A DNA stretch of 64,000 bases, taken from positions 62,001 through 126,000 of the forward strand of contig NZ_BAGB01000166.1 in assembly GCF_000308615.1 (NCBI RefSeq), in the 5' to 3' direction. The position numbers and the translations under genes are program-made. Under the pieces are notes generated by a model. The model had not been told where the DNA came from and did no database searches. It saw only the letters and a program-made list of their open reading frames with translations. The DNA comes from Nocardia jiangxiensis NBRC 101359 (GTDB lineage Bacteria > Actinomycetota > Actinomycetes > Mycobacteriales > Mycobacteriaceae). Each line of letters begins with the position of its first letter. Positions within the stretch are counted from its first letter, which is position 1. Of the stretch, positions 8,728-17,116 are shown piece by piece.

Positions 8728-8769
8728 ATCATACGACTCCCGAAGAGTTACTGTCAACGAAAGTGTCAA
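8728..8769 (-). promoter_or_regulatory. Promoter of the DUF35-Ltp unit with TGTCAA repeat
   Basis: On the minus strand TTGACA (8757-8752) and TATGAT (8733-8728) are separated by 18 nt, a near-consensus sigma-70 promoter about 135 nt before the DUF35 start. The -35 box is part of a direct repeat, TGTCAA-N6-TGTCAA (8752-8769 on the plus strand), whose half-sites match the TTGAC-N6-GTCAA palindromes at 12191 and 15175. The rest of the 328-bp gap between 8592 and 8919 shows no gene. Confidence 0.6.
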
Positions 8770-8919
8770 GTTTGCTGGCGGCGAATGGCAGCTCGGACAA
8801 AACTGCCGCATTACGTGGAAAAATAGCTACCACTCCCGAGTCGGTCCACAGGACCATCGGACTCGAATCCGTCATTAATTGATATAAACGTCATGTTGGT
8901 CGCGCGGACCGAGGGCACG

Positions 8920-9975
8920 TCATACGGCAATCGCCGAACCGACCGATGTAACCGCCGCGGCGATACCGCGCTCCCGAGCCATCGCCGCGCCGAGGCGGAG
9001 GTTCAGCGTCGACTCGTCGCCGTATTCCCCACGCCAGCCCTGCAACCGGCGTGAGAGGAGTTGCAAGGCGTACTCCCTGGTCATCCCGATCGCGCCGTGG
9101 GCCTGATGAGCGGCCCGCACGGCGAGGCCCGCGTTCCGGTCGGCCAGGGATTTGGCGGCGACGATCTCGAACGACGCCCGCCCACGCAATGCGGCGACCC
9201 CGGCTCGATCGACCGAGAGCGTGGTCAACGCCGATGTTTGCGCCAATTCCACGATATGGGCCTGGACGGATTGGAATGCACCGATCGGCCGGCCGAACTG
9301 CACCCGCTGCTCGACATATCGCTTGGTGAGTTCGAAGGCCGCGGTCATCGCACCCGCCATCTGTGCCGAGCGGAGCAGCGCGCCGCGCAGTAGCAGGTCG
9401 TCGGCGGTGGTCGCGCTGTCCCAGCTCTGCACTGCGACATCCGCGGCCGACACCCCGTCCTTGGGCATACCGGCCAGGTCGGCACCCGGTTCGACGTCGA
9501 GATCGGCCGCATTCACCAAGACGACCCGCGCTGATCCGGCCTCGTCTTCGACGATCGCGACCACGCGAGCCGCACCACGAGCCCAGGCGACGCCCGCGGC
9601 GTTGCCGGACAGGCGGTCACCGGCCAGACGCAGCCGGCTCGAATCCGCGATCACCGTCATCGGGCCGGGCTCCACCCGAGCGCCGGCGGAGGTGAGCAGC
9701 CAGGCCGCCAGGCTGGTCTCCGCCAGCGGGAGGGGCACCGCGTGCTCGCCGGCACCGTGAACCACGGCCAGCAGATCCAGCAGCGAGCCGCCGGAGCCGC
9801 CGAGGTCTTCCTCGATCCCGATGAGTGGGAGGCCGAGTTGTTCCACCGAGGACCACAGGTCGGGCGAAAAGCCCTCGTTCTCCACCGCGGTCACCACATC
9901 CGGGGTGAATGTCTGCGAGAAGAATTCCGCGACGAGCCGGACCAGATCCGGATCGCGTCGGACGATATCGCTCAT
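8920..9975 (-). CDS. Acyl-CoA dehydrogenase, Glu-bearing short subunit (pair 1)
   Basis: A 351-aa acyl-CoA dehydrogenase-family protein. The C-terminal region has GAIGMTREYALQLLSRR, which places a Glu where the catalytic base of this family normally lies (GxGxxxE), but lacks the GGTxE-type segment that closes the FAD site. The adjacent upstream gene has the opposite pattern. Its ATG overlaps that gene's stop (ATGA), so the two are translated together. This is the architecture of alpha2-beta2 dehydrogenases such as the FadE28-FadE29 type of steroid side-chain oxidation. It probably introduces a 2,3-double bond into a bulky acyl-CoA together with its partner. Confidence 0.88.
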   Translation of the reverse strand: MSDIVRRDPDLVRLVAEFFSQTFTPDVVTAVENEGFSPDLWSSVEQLGLPLIGIEEDLGGSGGSLLDLLAVVHGAGEHAVPLPLAETSLAAWLLTSAGARVEPGPMTVIADSSRLRLAGDRLSGNAAGVAWARGAARVVAIVEDEAGSARVVLVNAADLDVEPGADLAGMPKDGVSAADVAVQSWDSATTADDLLLRGALLRSAQMAGAMTAAFELTKRYVEQRVQFGRPIGAFQSVQAHIVELAQTSALTTLSVDRAGVAALRGRASFEIVAAKSLADRNAGLAVRAAHQAHGAIGMTREYALQLLSRRLQGWRGEYGDESTLNLRLGAAMARERGIAAAVTSVGSAIAV

Positions 9976-11117
9976 AGCCGGATCAACCCCTTCGAGATGA
10001 TGTTGCGCAGGATTTCGGTCGTGCCGCCGCGAATGGTCCACGAGGGCCCGGTGAGAATCGCCCTGGCGAGCAGCGACTCGTAGGGGTCCGGCGATGACAG
10101 TTCGGGTGTCCTGCCGAAATGGCGGGCAACGATCTCGATGGATTCCTGTTCGAACCGGGTCGCCATTTCCTTGGCCAGCGCCGCCTCGACCGTGGGCGAA
10201 CGACCTTCGTCCACGGCTCTGGCAATCGACAGCGACAAACCGTGAAATGCCCAGGCCCGCGCTGTAATCGAGCCCAATTCGCTCTGCGCCCACTCCTGAT
10301 CCGTGCCGCGCAGCTGCGCCGCCCAATGCTCGAGGACCGGCATCAGCGACATCCACCGGTCCACTCCCCCGCGTTCCAGAACGAGTTCCGCCTTGTTCTG
10401 GCCCCAGCCCGCGCCGATTTCTCCCAGTCGCATCGAGTCGGGGACGAATACGTCCTGGAATGACACTTCACAGAAATGCCGGGTCCCGTCGATGAACGGG
10501 ATCTGCGATACCCGCAGCCCCTCGGCCTGGCGATCCACGATGAATTGCGTGAGCCCGCCGTACCGTTCGTCGGATGTACGGAACAGCCCGAGGATATGTG
10601 TCGCCTCCATCGCACCGGAGGTCCATATCTTGGTTCCGTTGATCAGCCAGCCGTCGTCGGCCCGGACCGCCCTGGTGCGCACCGACGCGAGATCCGAACC
10701 CGATTCGGGTTCGCTCATGCCTATGGCGAACGACAATTCTCCACTGACAATCCGCGGAAGAAAGTATTCCTTCTGTTCGGGCGTACCGTTGGCCGCGATA
10801 TTCGGCCCGGATTGCCGGTCGGCAACCCAGTGCCAGCCCACCGGAGCCCCGACCGCAAGCAGTTCCTCCACGACGATCAGGCGCTCCACCGCCGTGCGAC
10901 CGCCGCCGCCGTACTCCTTGGGCAGCGCCATTCCCAGCCAGCCGCGCTTGCCAAGGTCGCGGGAGAATTCCGCGTCAATATCCGCCGCGAATCCGAGCCC
11001 GATGTTGTAGCTGCCGGCGGGCAGCCGCTCGGCGAGGAAATCGCGTACCTCCTCCCGCAATCGCTGTTCGCCGGGCGTCAACTCGGCGGCTTCGAGCCGC
11101 TGCACAGTCGCCGCCAT
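9972..11117 (-). CDS. Acyl-CoA dehydrogenase, FAD-loop subunit (pair 1)
   Basis: A 381-aa acyl-CoA dehydrogenase with the substrate and flavin motif GMSEPESGSDLASVRTRA, the WTSGAMEATHI region, and the C-terminal flavin-closing motif RGGTTEILRN. The GYxxE catalytic base motif is missing at the expected place. It overlaps the SDR gene before it by 1 bp (TGATG) and the Glu-bearing dehydrogenase after it by 4 bp. It most likely forms a heterotetramer with the latter. The start at 11117 is fixed by the overlap; a much longer open frame upstream is antisense-like noise through the SDR gene. Confidence 0.9.
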   Translation of the reverse strand: MAATVQRLEAAELTPGEQRLREEVRDFLAERLPAGSYNIGLGFAADIDAEFSRDLGKRGWLGMALPKEYGGGGRTAVERLIVVEELLAVGAPVGWHWVADRQSGPNIAANGTPEQKEYFLPRIVSGELSFAIGMSEPESGSDLASVRTRAVRADDGWLINGTKIWTSGAMEATHILGLFRTSDERYGGLTQFIVDRQAEGLRVSQIPFIDGTRHFCEVSFQDVFVPDSMRLGEIGAGWGQNKAELVLERGGVDRWMSLMPVLEHWAAQLRGTDQEWAQSELGSITARAWAFHGLSLSIARAVDEGRSPTVEAALAKEMATRFEQESIEIVARHFGRTPELSSPDPYESLLARAILTGPSWTIRGGTTEILRNIISKGLIRL

Positions 11118-11878
11118 CAACGCACCATGACCAGTCCACCATCGACCGGAAGCACCTGTCCGGTGATGTAGTTCGCGTCCTCCGACGCCAGGAAGGCGTA
11201 CGCGCCGGCGATCTCCTCCGGCTGCGCCCATCGCTGCAGCGGGATCTTTTCGAGGTAGGCGTCCTTGAAGCGCGGGTCCGTGCGCACGGTCTCGGTCATC
11301 TCGGTGGCGGCCGCGGGCGCCACGGCGTTGACGATGATGTTGTACCGGGCCAGTTCGCGGGCGGCCGAGCGGGTCATACCCAGGAGCGCAGCCTTGGCGG
11401 ACCCGTAGTTGATCTGACCGATCGTCCCGTTGATGCCGGCCGCGGAGGTGGTGAAGATGATGTAGCCCTTGCGTGCCTCCTTCATCGCGGGCACCACGGC
11501 CTGCAACCAGTAGAAGGCGCCGTTGAGGTGGATGTCGAGCACCCCCGACCATTCGTCGTCGGTCATCTTCGTGATCAGGGCGGTGCGGGTGACACCTGCG
11601 TTGCTGACCAGTACGTTGGCCGGGCCGAGCTTGGCGGTGACCAGCTCCGCGGCCTGATCGACCGCGCTGCGGTCGGACACGTCGCAGGCGACGGCGATGG
11701 CTTTGCCGCCCGCCTCGCTGATCTCGCCGGCCACCTTCTCGGCCGTGGCCGCATTGATGTCGACCACGGCGACCTGTGCTCCTTCGGCGGCGTACCGGAG
11801 CGCGATCGCCCGGCCGAGGCCCTGACCGGCGCCGGTCACGATCGCGACGCGGTCGGCGAGCTTTGGAGCGGAAGTCAT
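11117..11878 (-). CDS. SDR-family dehydrogenase (FabG-like)
   Basis: A 253-aa short-chain dehydrogenase. The nucleotide-binding glycine motif TGAGQGLG lies at residues 15-22, NAG follows in the middle, and the catalytic pair is Y-x3-K in INYGSAKAALLG. D35-like acidic residues in VVDINAA suggest NAD(H) preference. In this setting it would oxidise a hydroxyacyl-CoA or a ring alcohol. The ATG at 11878 has AAGGAG six bases upstream; a start at 11905 is possible but lacks it. It is the first gene of a three-gene operon with acyl-CoA dehydrogenase pair 1. Confidence 0.9.
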   Translation of the reverse strand: MTSAPKLADRVAIVTGAGQGLGRAIALRYAAEGAQVAVVDINAATAEKVAGEISEAGGKAIAVACDVSDRSAVDQAAELVTAKLGPANVLVSNAGVTRTALITKMTDDEWSGVLDIHLNGAFYWLQAVVPAMKEARKGYIIFTTSAAGINGTIGQINYGSAKAALLGMTRSAARELARYNIIVNAVAPAAATEMTETVRTDPRFKDAYLEKIPLQRWAQPEEIAGAYAFLASEDANYITGQVLPVDGGLVMVR

Positions 11879-11944
11879 GTGCATCTCCTTGAACAGATGT
11901 TCCACGGTGGGTTGCCGGGGCGGATGTACGTAGATCCTTTAGTT

Positions 11945-11962
11945 CAATTAGTACTCTAATTG
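11945..11962. promoter_or_regulatory. AT-rich palindrome CAATTAG-TACT-CTAATTG
   Basis: A perfect 7-bp inverted repeat with a 4-nt spacer lies 67-84 bp before the SDR start, in the 389-bp divergent region between the SDR operon and the NTF2-like gene (11879-12267). The symmetric form and position suggest a TetR-type operator. The remainder of the gap holds the operator and promoter at 12191 and no visible gene. Confidence 0.5.
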
Positions 11963-12190
11963 CACTTATTACTATGTCACCTCCCCGGCCCGGCAACAAG
12001 TGGTCCACGCCCCGCCTGCCGCGAGGGCGCGACACGGCAGCCCCCACCGGACGACCCGGCGAACACCCGCCCGCAGGCGCGCCGACGAGCGCTGGATCGC
12101 CGTCCACCGAGGAGCTTCACAGTTGTCAGGTTCCCTCGATTTCAGAGCGTTAATACATCATAATCACACTTCATGATCGGTTTCAGACGC

Positions 12191-12220
12191 TTGACTAAAA
12201 TGTCAAAAACTACGTAGGCT
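12191..12220 (+). promoter_or_regulatory. Promoter with TTGAC-N6-GTCAA operator
   Basis: The perfect inverted repeat TTGACTAAAATGTCAA (12191-12206) includes a -35 box TTGACT; a -10 box TAGGCT lies 18 nt downstream (12215-12220). The NTF2-like gene starts 48 nt after it. The same 16-bp design is found at 15175-15190 and, with one mismatch, at 15298-15313. A repressor bound here would block the -35 region. Confidence 0.6.
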
Positions 12221-12267
12221 CCAGCTTGCTGACAGTTGCGAGCATTATTACCGGAGGGTTCATCGAT

Positions 12268-12690
12268 ATGACCGACGCGACAACCGAAGACGGGCACACC
12301 GCGACGATTGCGACACTTCTCGCGTTGTTCAGTTCCGGAGGGTTCGATGAAGCGATGGAACTGTTCTCCGAAGACGTGGAAATGCGGCTGCCATTTCAAG
12401 ATCCGAGCACCGGTTTCTGGTCCGAGATCGACGGTAGGAAAGGGCTGCGGCAGCTGTTCGCCAGTATTCCGAGATTGTTCGCGACGCACCCGCTTCATCT
12501 CGACAGCGTGATTCGGTCCGCTGATTCCCGCAGTCTCGTCGCTCGATACCGCGGTGATTTCACGGTCCGGAAAACCGGCAAGCCGTATCAGAACACTTAT
12601 ATCGCGGTATTCGAGTTCGACGACGACAAGATCCGGTCCTGGACCGAATTCCACAATCCGCAGATACTCGGCGAGTCATTGCGCCCATAG
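12268..12690 (+). CDS. NTF2-like (SnoaL-type) protein
   Basis: A 140-aa protein with the cone-shaped NTF2-like fold signature: an N-terminal helix and FDEAMELFSEDVEMRLPF, then beta strands ending in YIAVFEFDDDKIRSWTEFHNP. Members include isomerases, cyclases, dehydratases and non-catalytic binding proteins, so the function is open; a ketosteroid-isomerase-like or hydratase role would fit the cluster. The ATG at 12268 follows GGAGGG. It is divergent from the SDR operon and reads toward the pair 2 dehydrogenase genes. Confidence 0.8.
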   Translation: MTDATTEDGHTATIATLLALFSSGGFDEAMELFSEDVEMRLPFQDPSTGFWSEIDGRKGLRQLFASIPRLFATHPLHLDSVIRSADSRSLVARYRGDFTVRKTGKPYQNTYIAVFEFDDDKIRSWTEFHNPQILGESLRP

Positions 12691-12764
12691 ACCCGTCGGC
12701 GGAACCGCGGACCGAGGGGATGTGCGGGCAGCCGCCCATACATCCCACTCGGAAGCCGAATACC

Positions 12765-13808
12765 TCAGAAACCGAATGCGGAGTCGTCCTCGACGCCGTC
12801 GAGCACCGCACGCCCGACAACCTCGGTGAGCAACCGATGGCCACCCAGGAGTGCGTCGAGCGCGGCCGCCCTGGTCACATACCTGTGCAGATCACCCTCC
12901 TGCGTCAGCCCCAGGGCACCGAACACCTGAACGGCGTTGCGCATGAGTTCGGCCTGGGCACGGCCCACCCGCACCTTGGCGATCTTCGCCGCCCACCCGC
13001 CGCCGTCGGGCGATGACGCGCCATCCCACGCGGCATCCAGGACCGAATGCGCGCCGGCGATCGCGACGGCGGCCTCGGCGAGCCGGTGCCGCACCGCCTG
13101 GAATGAGCCGATCGGGCGGTTGAATTGGACGCGGGCCGTGGTATGCGCGGTGACCAGGGCCATGACCGCATCACAGATCCCGAGTATTTCGGCCGACAGG
13201 GCACGACGACCGGCGGCAACGGCCCGCTCCCACCCCTGGCCGGCCGGTATGGCCACCGGATCCCCGAGCGCGAGCCCGGCGATCGCCGTCCAGCCTGTGT
13301 CCGGGTCGAAACCCCCCAGCGGGGCAGTCGAGCCGCGGACGTCGGCCACCGGAACCACGAACAGTGCCGGTGTCCCCTGCGCTCCCGCCGCGGGGACCAC
13401 GACCTCGTCGACGTCGTCGAGTGATCCCAGCACGACTCCGTCGATCGGACCGCCCGCCGGCGGCAGGTCGATGGTTCCGGACGGATAGACCACCGCGCGA
13501 CGGAGGTCGGCGGCAGTCACCTCGGGGAGTTCGGCAAGCACGACGTCATCGAGCGCACGGGAACTGGCCAGGGCGCGCCCGTGCTCGGTGAACAGCAACC
13601 CGACCGCCGCGCGGGGATCTTCGGCGAGGACATCCGCCCAGCCGAGCTCGGCGAGTAACGGTGCCAGACTCGCCCGCCCGGTCCGCGCCGCGAACATCTC
13701 GCGCAGCGACTCGGCGATGACAGTCCGTGTCTCGGCATCCAAGCCCATATTTCTTTCCTCGGCCGTATCCGTCACTGAGCGCGTAGTCGTGATCGATGCT
13801 CCGCTCAT
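12765..13808 (-). CDS. Acyl-CoA dehydrogenase, Glu-bearing short subunit (pair 2)
   Basis: A 347-aa acyl-CoA dehydrogenase-family protein. FNRPIGSFQAVRHRLAE marks the C-terminal helical domain and GALGLTQEGDLHRYVTRA carries the putative catalytic Glu. The flavin-closing GGTxE segment is absent. The ATG at 13808 overlaps the partner gene's stop (ATGA) and has AAGGAG eight bases before it; an ATG at 13748 with GAGGAAAG upstream fits the family N-terminus better, so the start is ambiguous by 20 codons. With its neighbour it repeats the split arrangement seen in pair 1. Confidence 0.87.
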   Translation of the reverse strand: MSGASITTTRSVTDTAEERNMGLDAETRTVIAESLREMFAARTGRASLAPLLAELGWADVLAEDPRAAVGLLFTEHGRALASSRALDDVVLAELPEVTAADLRRAVVYPSGTIDLPPAGGPIDGVVLGSLDDVDEVVVPAAGAQGTPALFVVPVADVRGSTAPLGGFDPDTGWTAIAGLALGDPVAIPAGQGWERAVAAGRRALSAEILGICDAVMALVTAHTTARVQFNRPIGSFQAVRHRLAEAAVAIAGAHSVLDAAWDGASSPDGGGWAAKIAKVRVGRAQAELMRNAVQVFGALGLTQEGDLHRYVTRAAALDALLGGHRLLTEVVGRAVLDGVEDDSAFGF

Positions 13809-15004
13809 GCGCCACGCTCCTTGGGCAGACCGAGGACACGATCGGCGATGATCCCGCGCTGAACCTCCGCGGAGCCGCCCATGATCGTCGAGGCCCGGCT
13901 GTACCACCACTCGGCCCGCCACTGCTGTGCGACCGGGTCGTCCTGGAAGAGGAATTCGTCCGGCAGCACGTCCCGGGCGAGGTCGTGCAGTCCGGTCTCC
14001 ACCGTTGCCAGCAGGATCTTGTCGATACTCGCCTCGGGCCCGACCGTCTGTCCGGCGGCGAGCCGACGCACCGTATCGGCGCTGCGCGCCTTCAAAGTGA
14101 CTATGTCGCAATAGCATTCGCCGAATCGGCGGACCACGCCGTCCGCAAGCCGCCGCCCGGTCAGCATCGCACGCAGTTCGCGCAGCCGACGCGAGGCCAC
14201 GGTGGCGCTGAGCCAGGCGTACATGGCCCGCTCGAACTGCAGCAGATACATCGCGACCGCCCAGCCCTGACCCTCCTCGCCGAGCAGACGTGAGGCGGGG
14301 ACCACGGCATCGTCGAAGAACACCTCGGCGAGCTCGTTGTGCCCGCTGGCCAGTGCGATGGGCCGGATGGATACGCCCGGGGTTTCGGCATCGACCATGA
14401 TCATGCTGAGTCCGCGATGCCTGCTCTCCAGCGTGCCGGTACGGACCAGGCAGACCAGCCGCCGCGCGGTGCTGCCGTGGCTGGTCCAGATCTTCTGGCC
14501 GGACAGGACGTAATTCTCGCCTTCCCGTCGGGCGCGGCACCGCAGCACGGCCAGGTCGCTACCCGCCTCCGGCTCGGAAAAGCCCTGTCCCCACCACTCG
14601 CCGCCGGCCAGATAGGACGGCATGAACTGTGCCGCGAGGGCCGGGGCGAACCGCAGCACGGCCGGGCCCAGCGTCTCCAGTAGCTTGTACTGCTCGGGCA
14701 CGACCAGTCCCGCGGCGCTCAGCTCGTCGTACAGCACCGCGCGATGCCGCTCGTCTCCGCCGTAGCCGCCGACCGCTGCGGGCCAGCCGTAACGATTCCA
14801 GCCGCCGTCGCTGAGCACGTTCATGAGCGCGGCATTGTCGGTCATCCGGTCTTCGGTGGTCGGATAGTCGGCGCCACGCCAGCGCTCCAGCGCGGGCTCC
14901 GCGTCGAGGAAGTGGCGCAATGCCTGCCGGTAGGCCGACGGATCTTGCGCCCAGTCCGCACGCGCATCGGGGTGGGAGATCTCCATCCTGGTCGCCCCGG
15001 TCAT
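13805..15004 (-). CDS. Acyl-CoA dehydrogenase, FAD-loop subunit (pair 2)
   Basis: A 399-aa acyl-CoA dehydrogenase with GFSEPEAGSDLAVLRCRA, GQKIWTSHGSTARRLV and a C-terminal IMGGSAEVQRGIIADRVLG motif. As in the other pairs, the catalytic Glu motif is missing here and present in the overlapping partner. The start at 15004 is the best match to the family N-terminus, but its ribosome site is weak and 14986 is possible. A TTGAC-N6-GTCAA palindrome lies 171 bp upstream and covers a -35 box on this strand. Confidence 0.88.
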   Translation of the reverse strand: MTGATRMEISHPDARADWAQDPSAYRQALRHFLDAEPALERWRGADYPTTEDRMTDNAALMNVLSDGGWNRYGWPAAVGGYGGDERHRAVLYDELSAAGLVVPEQYKLLETLGPAVLRFAPALAAQFMPSYLAGGEWWGQGFSEPEAGSDLAVLRCRARREGENYVLSGQKIWTSHGSTARRLVCLVRTGTLESRHRGLSMIMVDAETPGVSIRPIALASGHNELAEVFFDDAVVPASRLLGEEGQGWAVAMYLLQFERAMYAWLSATVASRRLRELRAMLTGRRLADGVVRRFGECYCDIVTLKARSADTVRRLAAGQTVGPEASIDKILLATVETGLHDLARDVLPDEFLFQDDPVAQQWRAEWWYSRASTIMGGSAEVQRGIIADRVLGLPKERGA

Positions 15005-15174
15005 CCGAATCCGCCCTCGATCGATAGCTTGGGTACGAACGGGTTCTGCATCGACCCCTCCTGGATCCGGCGGCCCCACCGAGGGCCCACGCGATGGCGA
15101 TCATCGCCCGCGCCCTCGACCGGCCGGTGAGAACGCGGGCGCCGGTAGCATGTGGCCCCACAGTAGCACGACAC

Positions 15175-15190
15175 TTGACTATTTTGTCAA
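15175..15190. promoter_or_regulatory. TTGAC-N6-GTCAA operator
   Basis: TTGACTATTTTGTCAA is a 16-bp inverted repeat identical in its arms to the site at 12191. On the minus strand it supplies TTGACA as a -35 box for the pair 2 dehydrogenase operon, although no convincing -10 is seen at 17 nt. It lies in the 382-bp divergent region 15005-15386, which otherwise holds only the promoter at 15298. Confidence 0.6.
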
Positions 15191-15297
15191 AAACAGCTTA
15201 CCTGATCGCGGAAATGCTCATTTTGCAGGTAATTTCGATGTCACAGCCAGATCCGAGCCGATGTCCCAACGATCACAAGACTCGGAAGACAGATAGT

Positions 15298-15326
15298 TTG
15301 ACGAAACTGTCATATATAGCTACGTT
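15298..15326 (+). promoter_or_regulatory. Promoter with operator-like TTGAC-N6-GTCAT
   Basis: TTGACG (15298-15303) and TACGTT (15321-15326) are spaced by 17 nt, 61 bp before the VOC gene start. The -35 box belongs to an imperfect copy of the TTGAC-N6-GTCAA palindrome (15298-15313, one mismatch at the end). Confidence 0.55.
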
Positions 15327-15386
15327 TGACGATTACGCGACTCTGACGTCCGCTGCGGCCCGATCTCTGACAGGGAGAACTCTGCT

Positions 15387-16292
15387 GTGAAACCATCTCC
15401 TGAGCACGCTCACGCCGTGATGCATTGCAACCTCAACACTGTCGATCACGCGCGCGCCGAGGCCTACTACACGACACTGTTCGAGGTCGCACCCCGGATG
15501 CGTTCGACCGGCAAGGGCGTCGACGCCACGTGCATGGGGATGCCTTCGAGTATCGACAGCGAGACGGTATTTCTCTATGATCAGCGCGGCCCGCGCGCGG
15601 CCGCCGCGCTCGAACTCGTCGAGTGGCAGGCGCCCGCGACCGCCGCGCTGCCCCTGAGTCCGGGTGCTCCGGGCCTGTCGGCCATCGGGTACCGCGTGCC
15701 GTCGCTGCCCCGGACTCGCCAACGGCTCGTCGATGCCGGTCATCATCCGGTGGAGGTCACCGGCGGCAGCCTGGTCCGCGGAACCCACCGGCCCGCGGTG
15801 CGAGTGCAGGATCCCGACGGGGTTGTCGTAGAAATCGTCGAGATCGAGGGGGCGCCGTCGGACCCGCAGACCGCGATCATTTCCCATGAGCGGCTCACCT
15901 GTTCGGCTCTGTCCGCGAGCCTGCGGTGGTACTCGCGGATCGGCTTCGCCGAGCGCGCCCGCGGCGAGGACTGGATATCGCTGATCCTGCCCGAAGACCC
16001 GACGTTCTCGCTGGAACTCGAACAGGCGCCGTCGGCCGCGGTGACACCGCAACGCGCCGCCAATACGCAGGGCCTCTACCGGATGGCACTCGCGGTCGAC
16101 GACGTCCGCGACGCGCACGCGGCCCTGGCCGCGGCCGACCACCCCGGCCTGCAGCAGCCGTCGTTCATCTCGATGCCCGACGTTCCGACCGGCGGCTTCA
16201 CCGTCCTGTTCCTGGCGGACCCCGACGGTGTGGTTGTCGAACTCGTCGACCGGCCGCGCACCGAGGTCCGTCGGCCATCCGAACCCCGCTGA
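15387..16292 (+). CDS. Two-domain VOC (glyoxalase/extradiol dioxygenase-fold) protein
   Basis: A 301-aa protein made of two vicinal-oxygen-chelate modules, roughly residues 10-150 and 165-290. Each module ends in a similar phrase (VQDPDGVVVEIVEIE and LADPDGVVVELVDRP), where a metal-ligand Glu is typical. The family includes extradiol dioxygenases, methylmalonyl-CoA epimerases and isomerases; the reaction here is unknown. The GTG start at 15387 follows AGGGAGA. It is divergent from the pair 2 dehydrogenases and shares their TTGAC-type operator. Confidence 0.82.
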   Translation: MKPSPEHAHAVMHCNLNTVDHARAEAYYTTLFEVAPRMRSTGKGVDATCMGMPSSIDSETVFLYDQRGPRAAAALELVEWQAPATAALPLSPGAPGLSAIGYRVPSLPRTRQRLVDAGHHPVEVTGGSLVRGTHRPAVRVQDPDGVVVEIVEIEGAPSDPQTAIISHERLTCSALSASLRWYSRIGFAERARGEDWISLILPEDPTFSLELEQAPSAAVTPQRAANTQGLYRMALAVDDVRDAHAALAAADHPGLQQPSFISMPDVPTGGFTVLFLADPDGVVVELVDRPRTEVRRPSEPR

Positions 16293-16419
16293 CCTCCTCG
16301 GCAGCGACAACTGGAGCTTCATGGGCGGCATGCACGGCGGTTCATGGGCCTGCCGGTCCGGAACCCGACGGCGCAGGACGCGCAGGTATCGGCCTGAGGT
16401 CCGGGTTTTCCGCAGCAGG

Positions 16420-16454
16420 AAGGCGCCGGATCGCGCTGTGCGATCCGGCGCCTT
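16420..16454. terminator. Bidirectional terminator hairpin
   Basis: A perfect 15-bp stem (AAGGCGCCGGATCGC) with a 5-nt GCTGT loop lies between convergent VOC and MaoC genes. Confidence 0.8.
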
Positions 16455-16470
16455 GCGCTCGGTCCACAGC

Positions 16471-16926
16471 TCAGAAGTAGTAGCGAGCCACGAGTTCCGC
16501 GACACAGCCCGGCTTGTCACCGCCTTCGATCTCGACCGTGGTCCCGGTGATCAGCTGCACACCGTCCTCACCGACGCGCTCGGCTCCGATCAGAGTGCTG
16601 CGCGCCCGAATCCGGTCGCCACCGCGGACCGGCGCCGGGAAACGAACCTTGTTCAGCCCGTAGTTGACCCCCATGCGTATACCTTCGATCCGGCGCAGCT
16701 GGTTCAGAAAATACGGCACCAGCGAGACCGTGAGGAACCCGTGGGCCAGCGTTGCGCCGAACGGGCCCTGGGCCGCACGCTCCGGGTCGACATGAATCCA
16801 CTGATGGTCCTCGGTGTCATCGGCGAAGCCGTCGATGCGCTTCTGCTCCATCAGGAACCACTCCGTCGGCCCCAATTCCTGGCCGACCGCAGCCTCCAGG
16901 TCCGCGATACCACGGTAGATCTGCAT
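16471..16926 (-). CDS. MaoC-like enoyl-CoA hydratase
   Basis: A 151-aa single hotdog-domain protein of the MaoC family, which hydrates 2-enoyl-CoA. The catalytic Asp-x4-His is present in TEDHQWIHVDPERA, followed by the family segment TLAHGFLTVSLVPYF. The ATG at 16926 is preceded by GGAAGG. A clear promoter lies 61-90 bp upstream. It is divergent from an SDR-like gene and would act after one of the dehydrogenase pairs. Confidence 0.9.
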   Translation of the reverse strand: MQIYRGIADLEAAVGQELGPTEWFLMEQKRIDGFADDTEDHQWIHVDPERAAQGPFGATLAHGFLTVSLVPYFLNQLRRIEGIRMGVNYGLNKVRFPAPVRGGDRIRARSTLIGAERVGEDGVQLITGTTVEIEGGDKPGCVAELVARYYF

Positions 16927-16986
16927 AATTCGCCTTCCGCTGACTGGATGGAAACCCGGTGCACAAGCGCACTTCGGATGCTCTCG

Positions 16987-17016
16987 AGAATAGCGATCAT
17001 TCGCCAAATTAGTCAA
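16987..17016 (-). promoter_or_regulatory. Promoter of the MaoC gene
   Basis: On the minus strand TTGACT (17016-17011) and TATTCT (16992-16987) are separated by 18 nt. The -35 box lies in TTAAATCATTTGACTAA, which shares ATCATTTGAC with the element at 6891-6916. Confidence 0.55.
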
Positions 17017-17116
17017 ATGATTTAACTGGTTCAGAAGGACCTTCCGGATACTGGCAATGGACACTATATAGATATATGATTCTACTAAATGAACGATTCC
17101 GATGAGAAGGTGGCAG

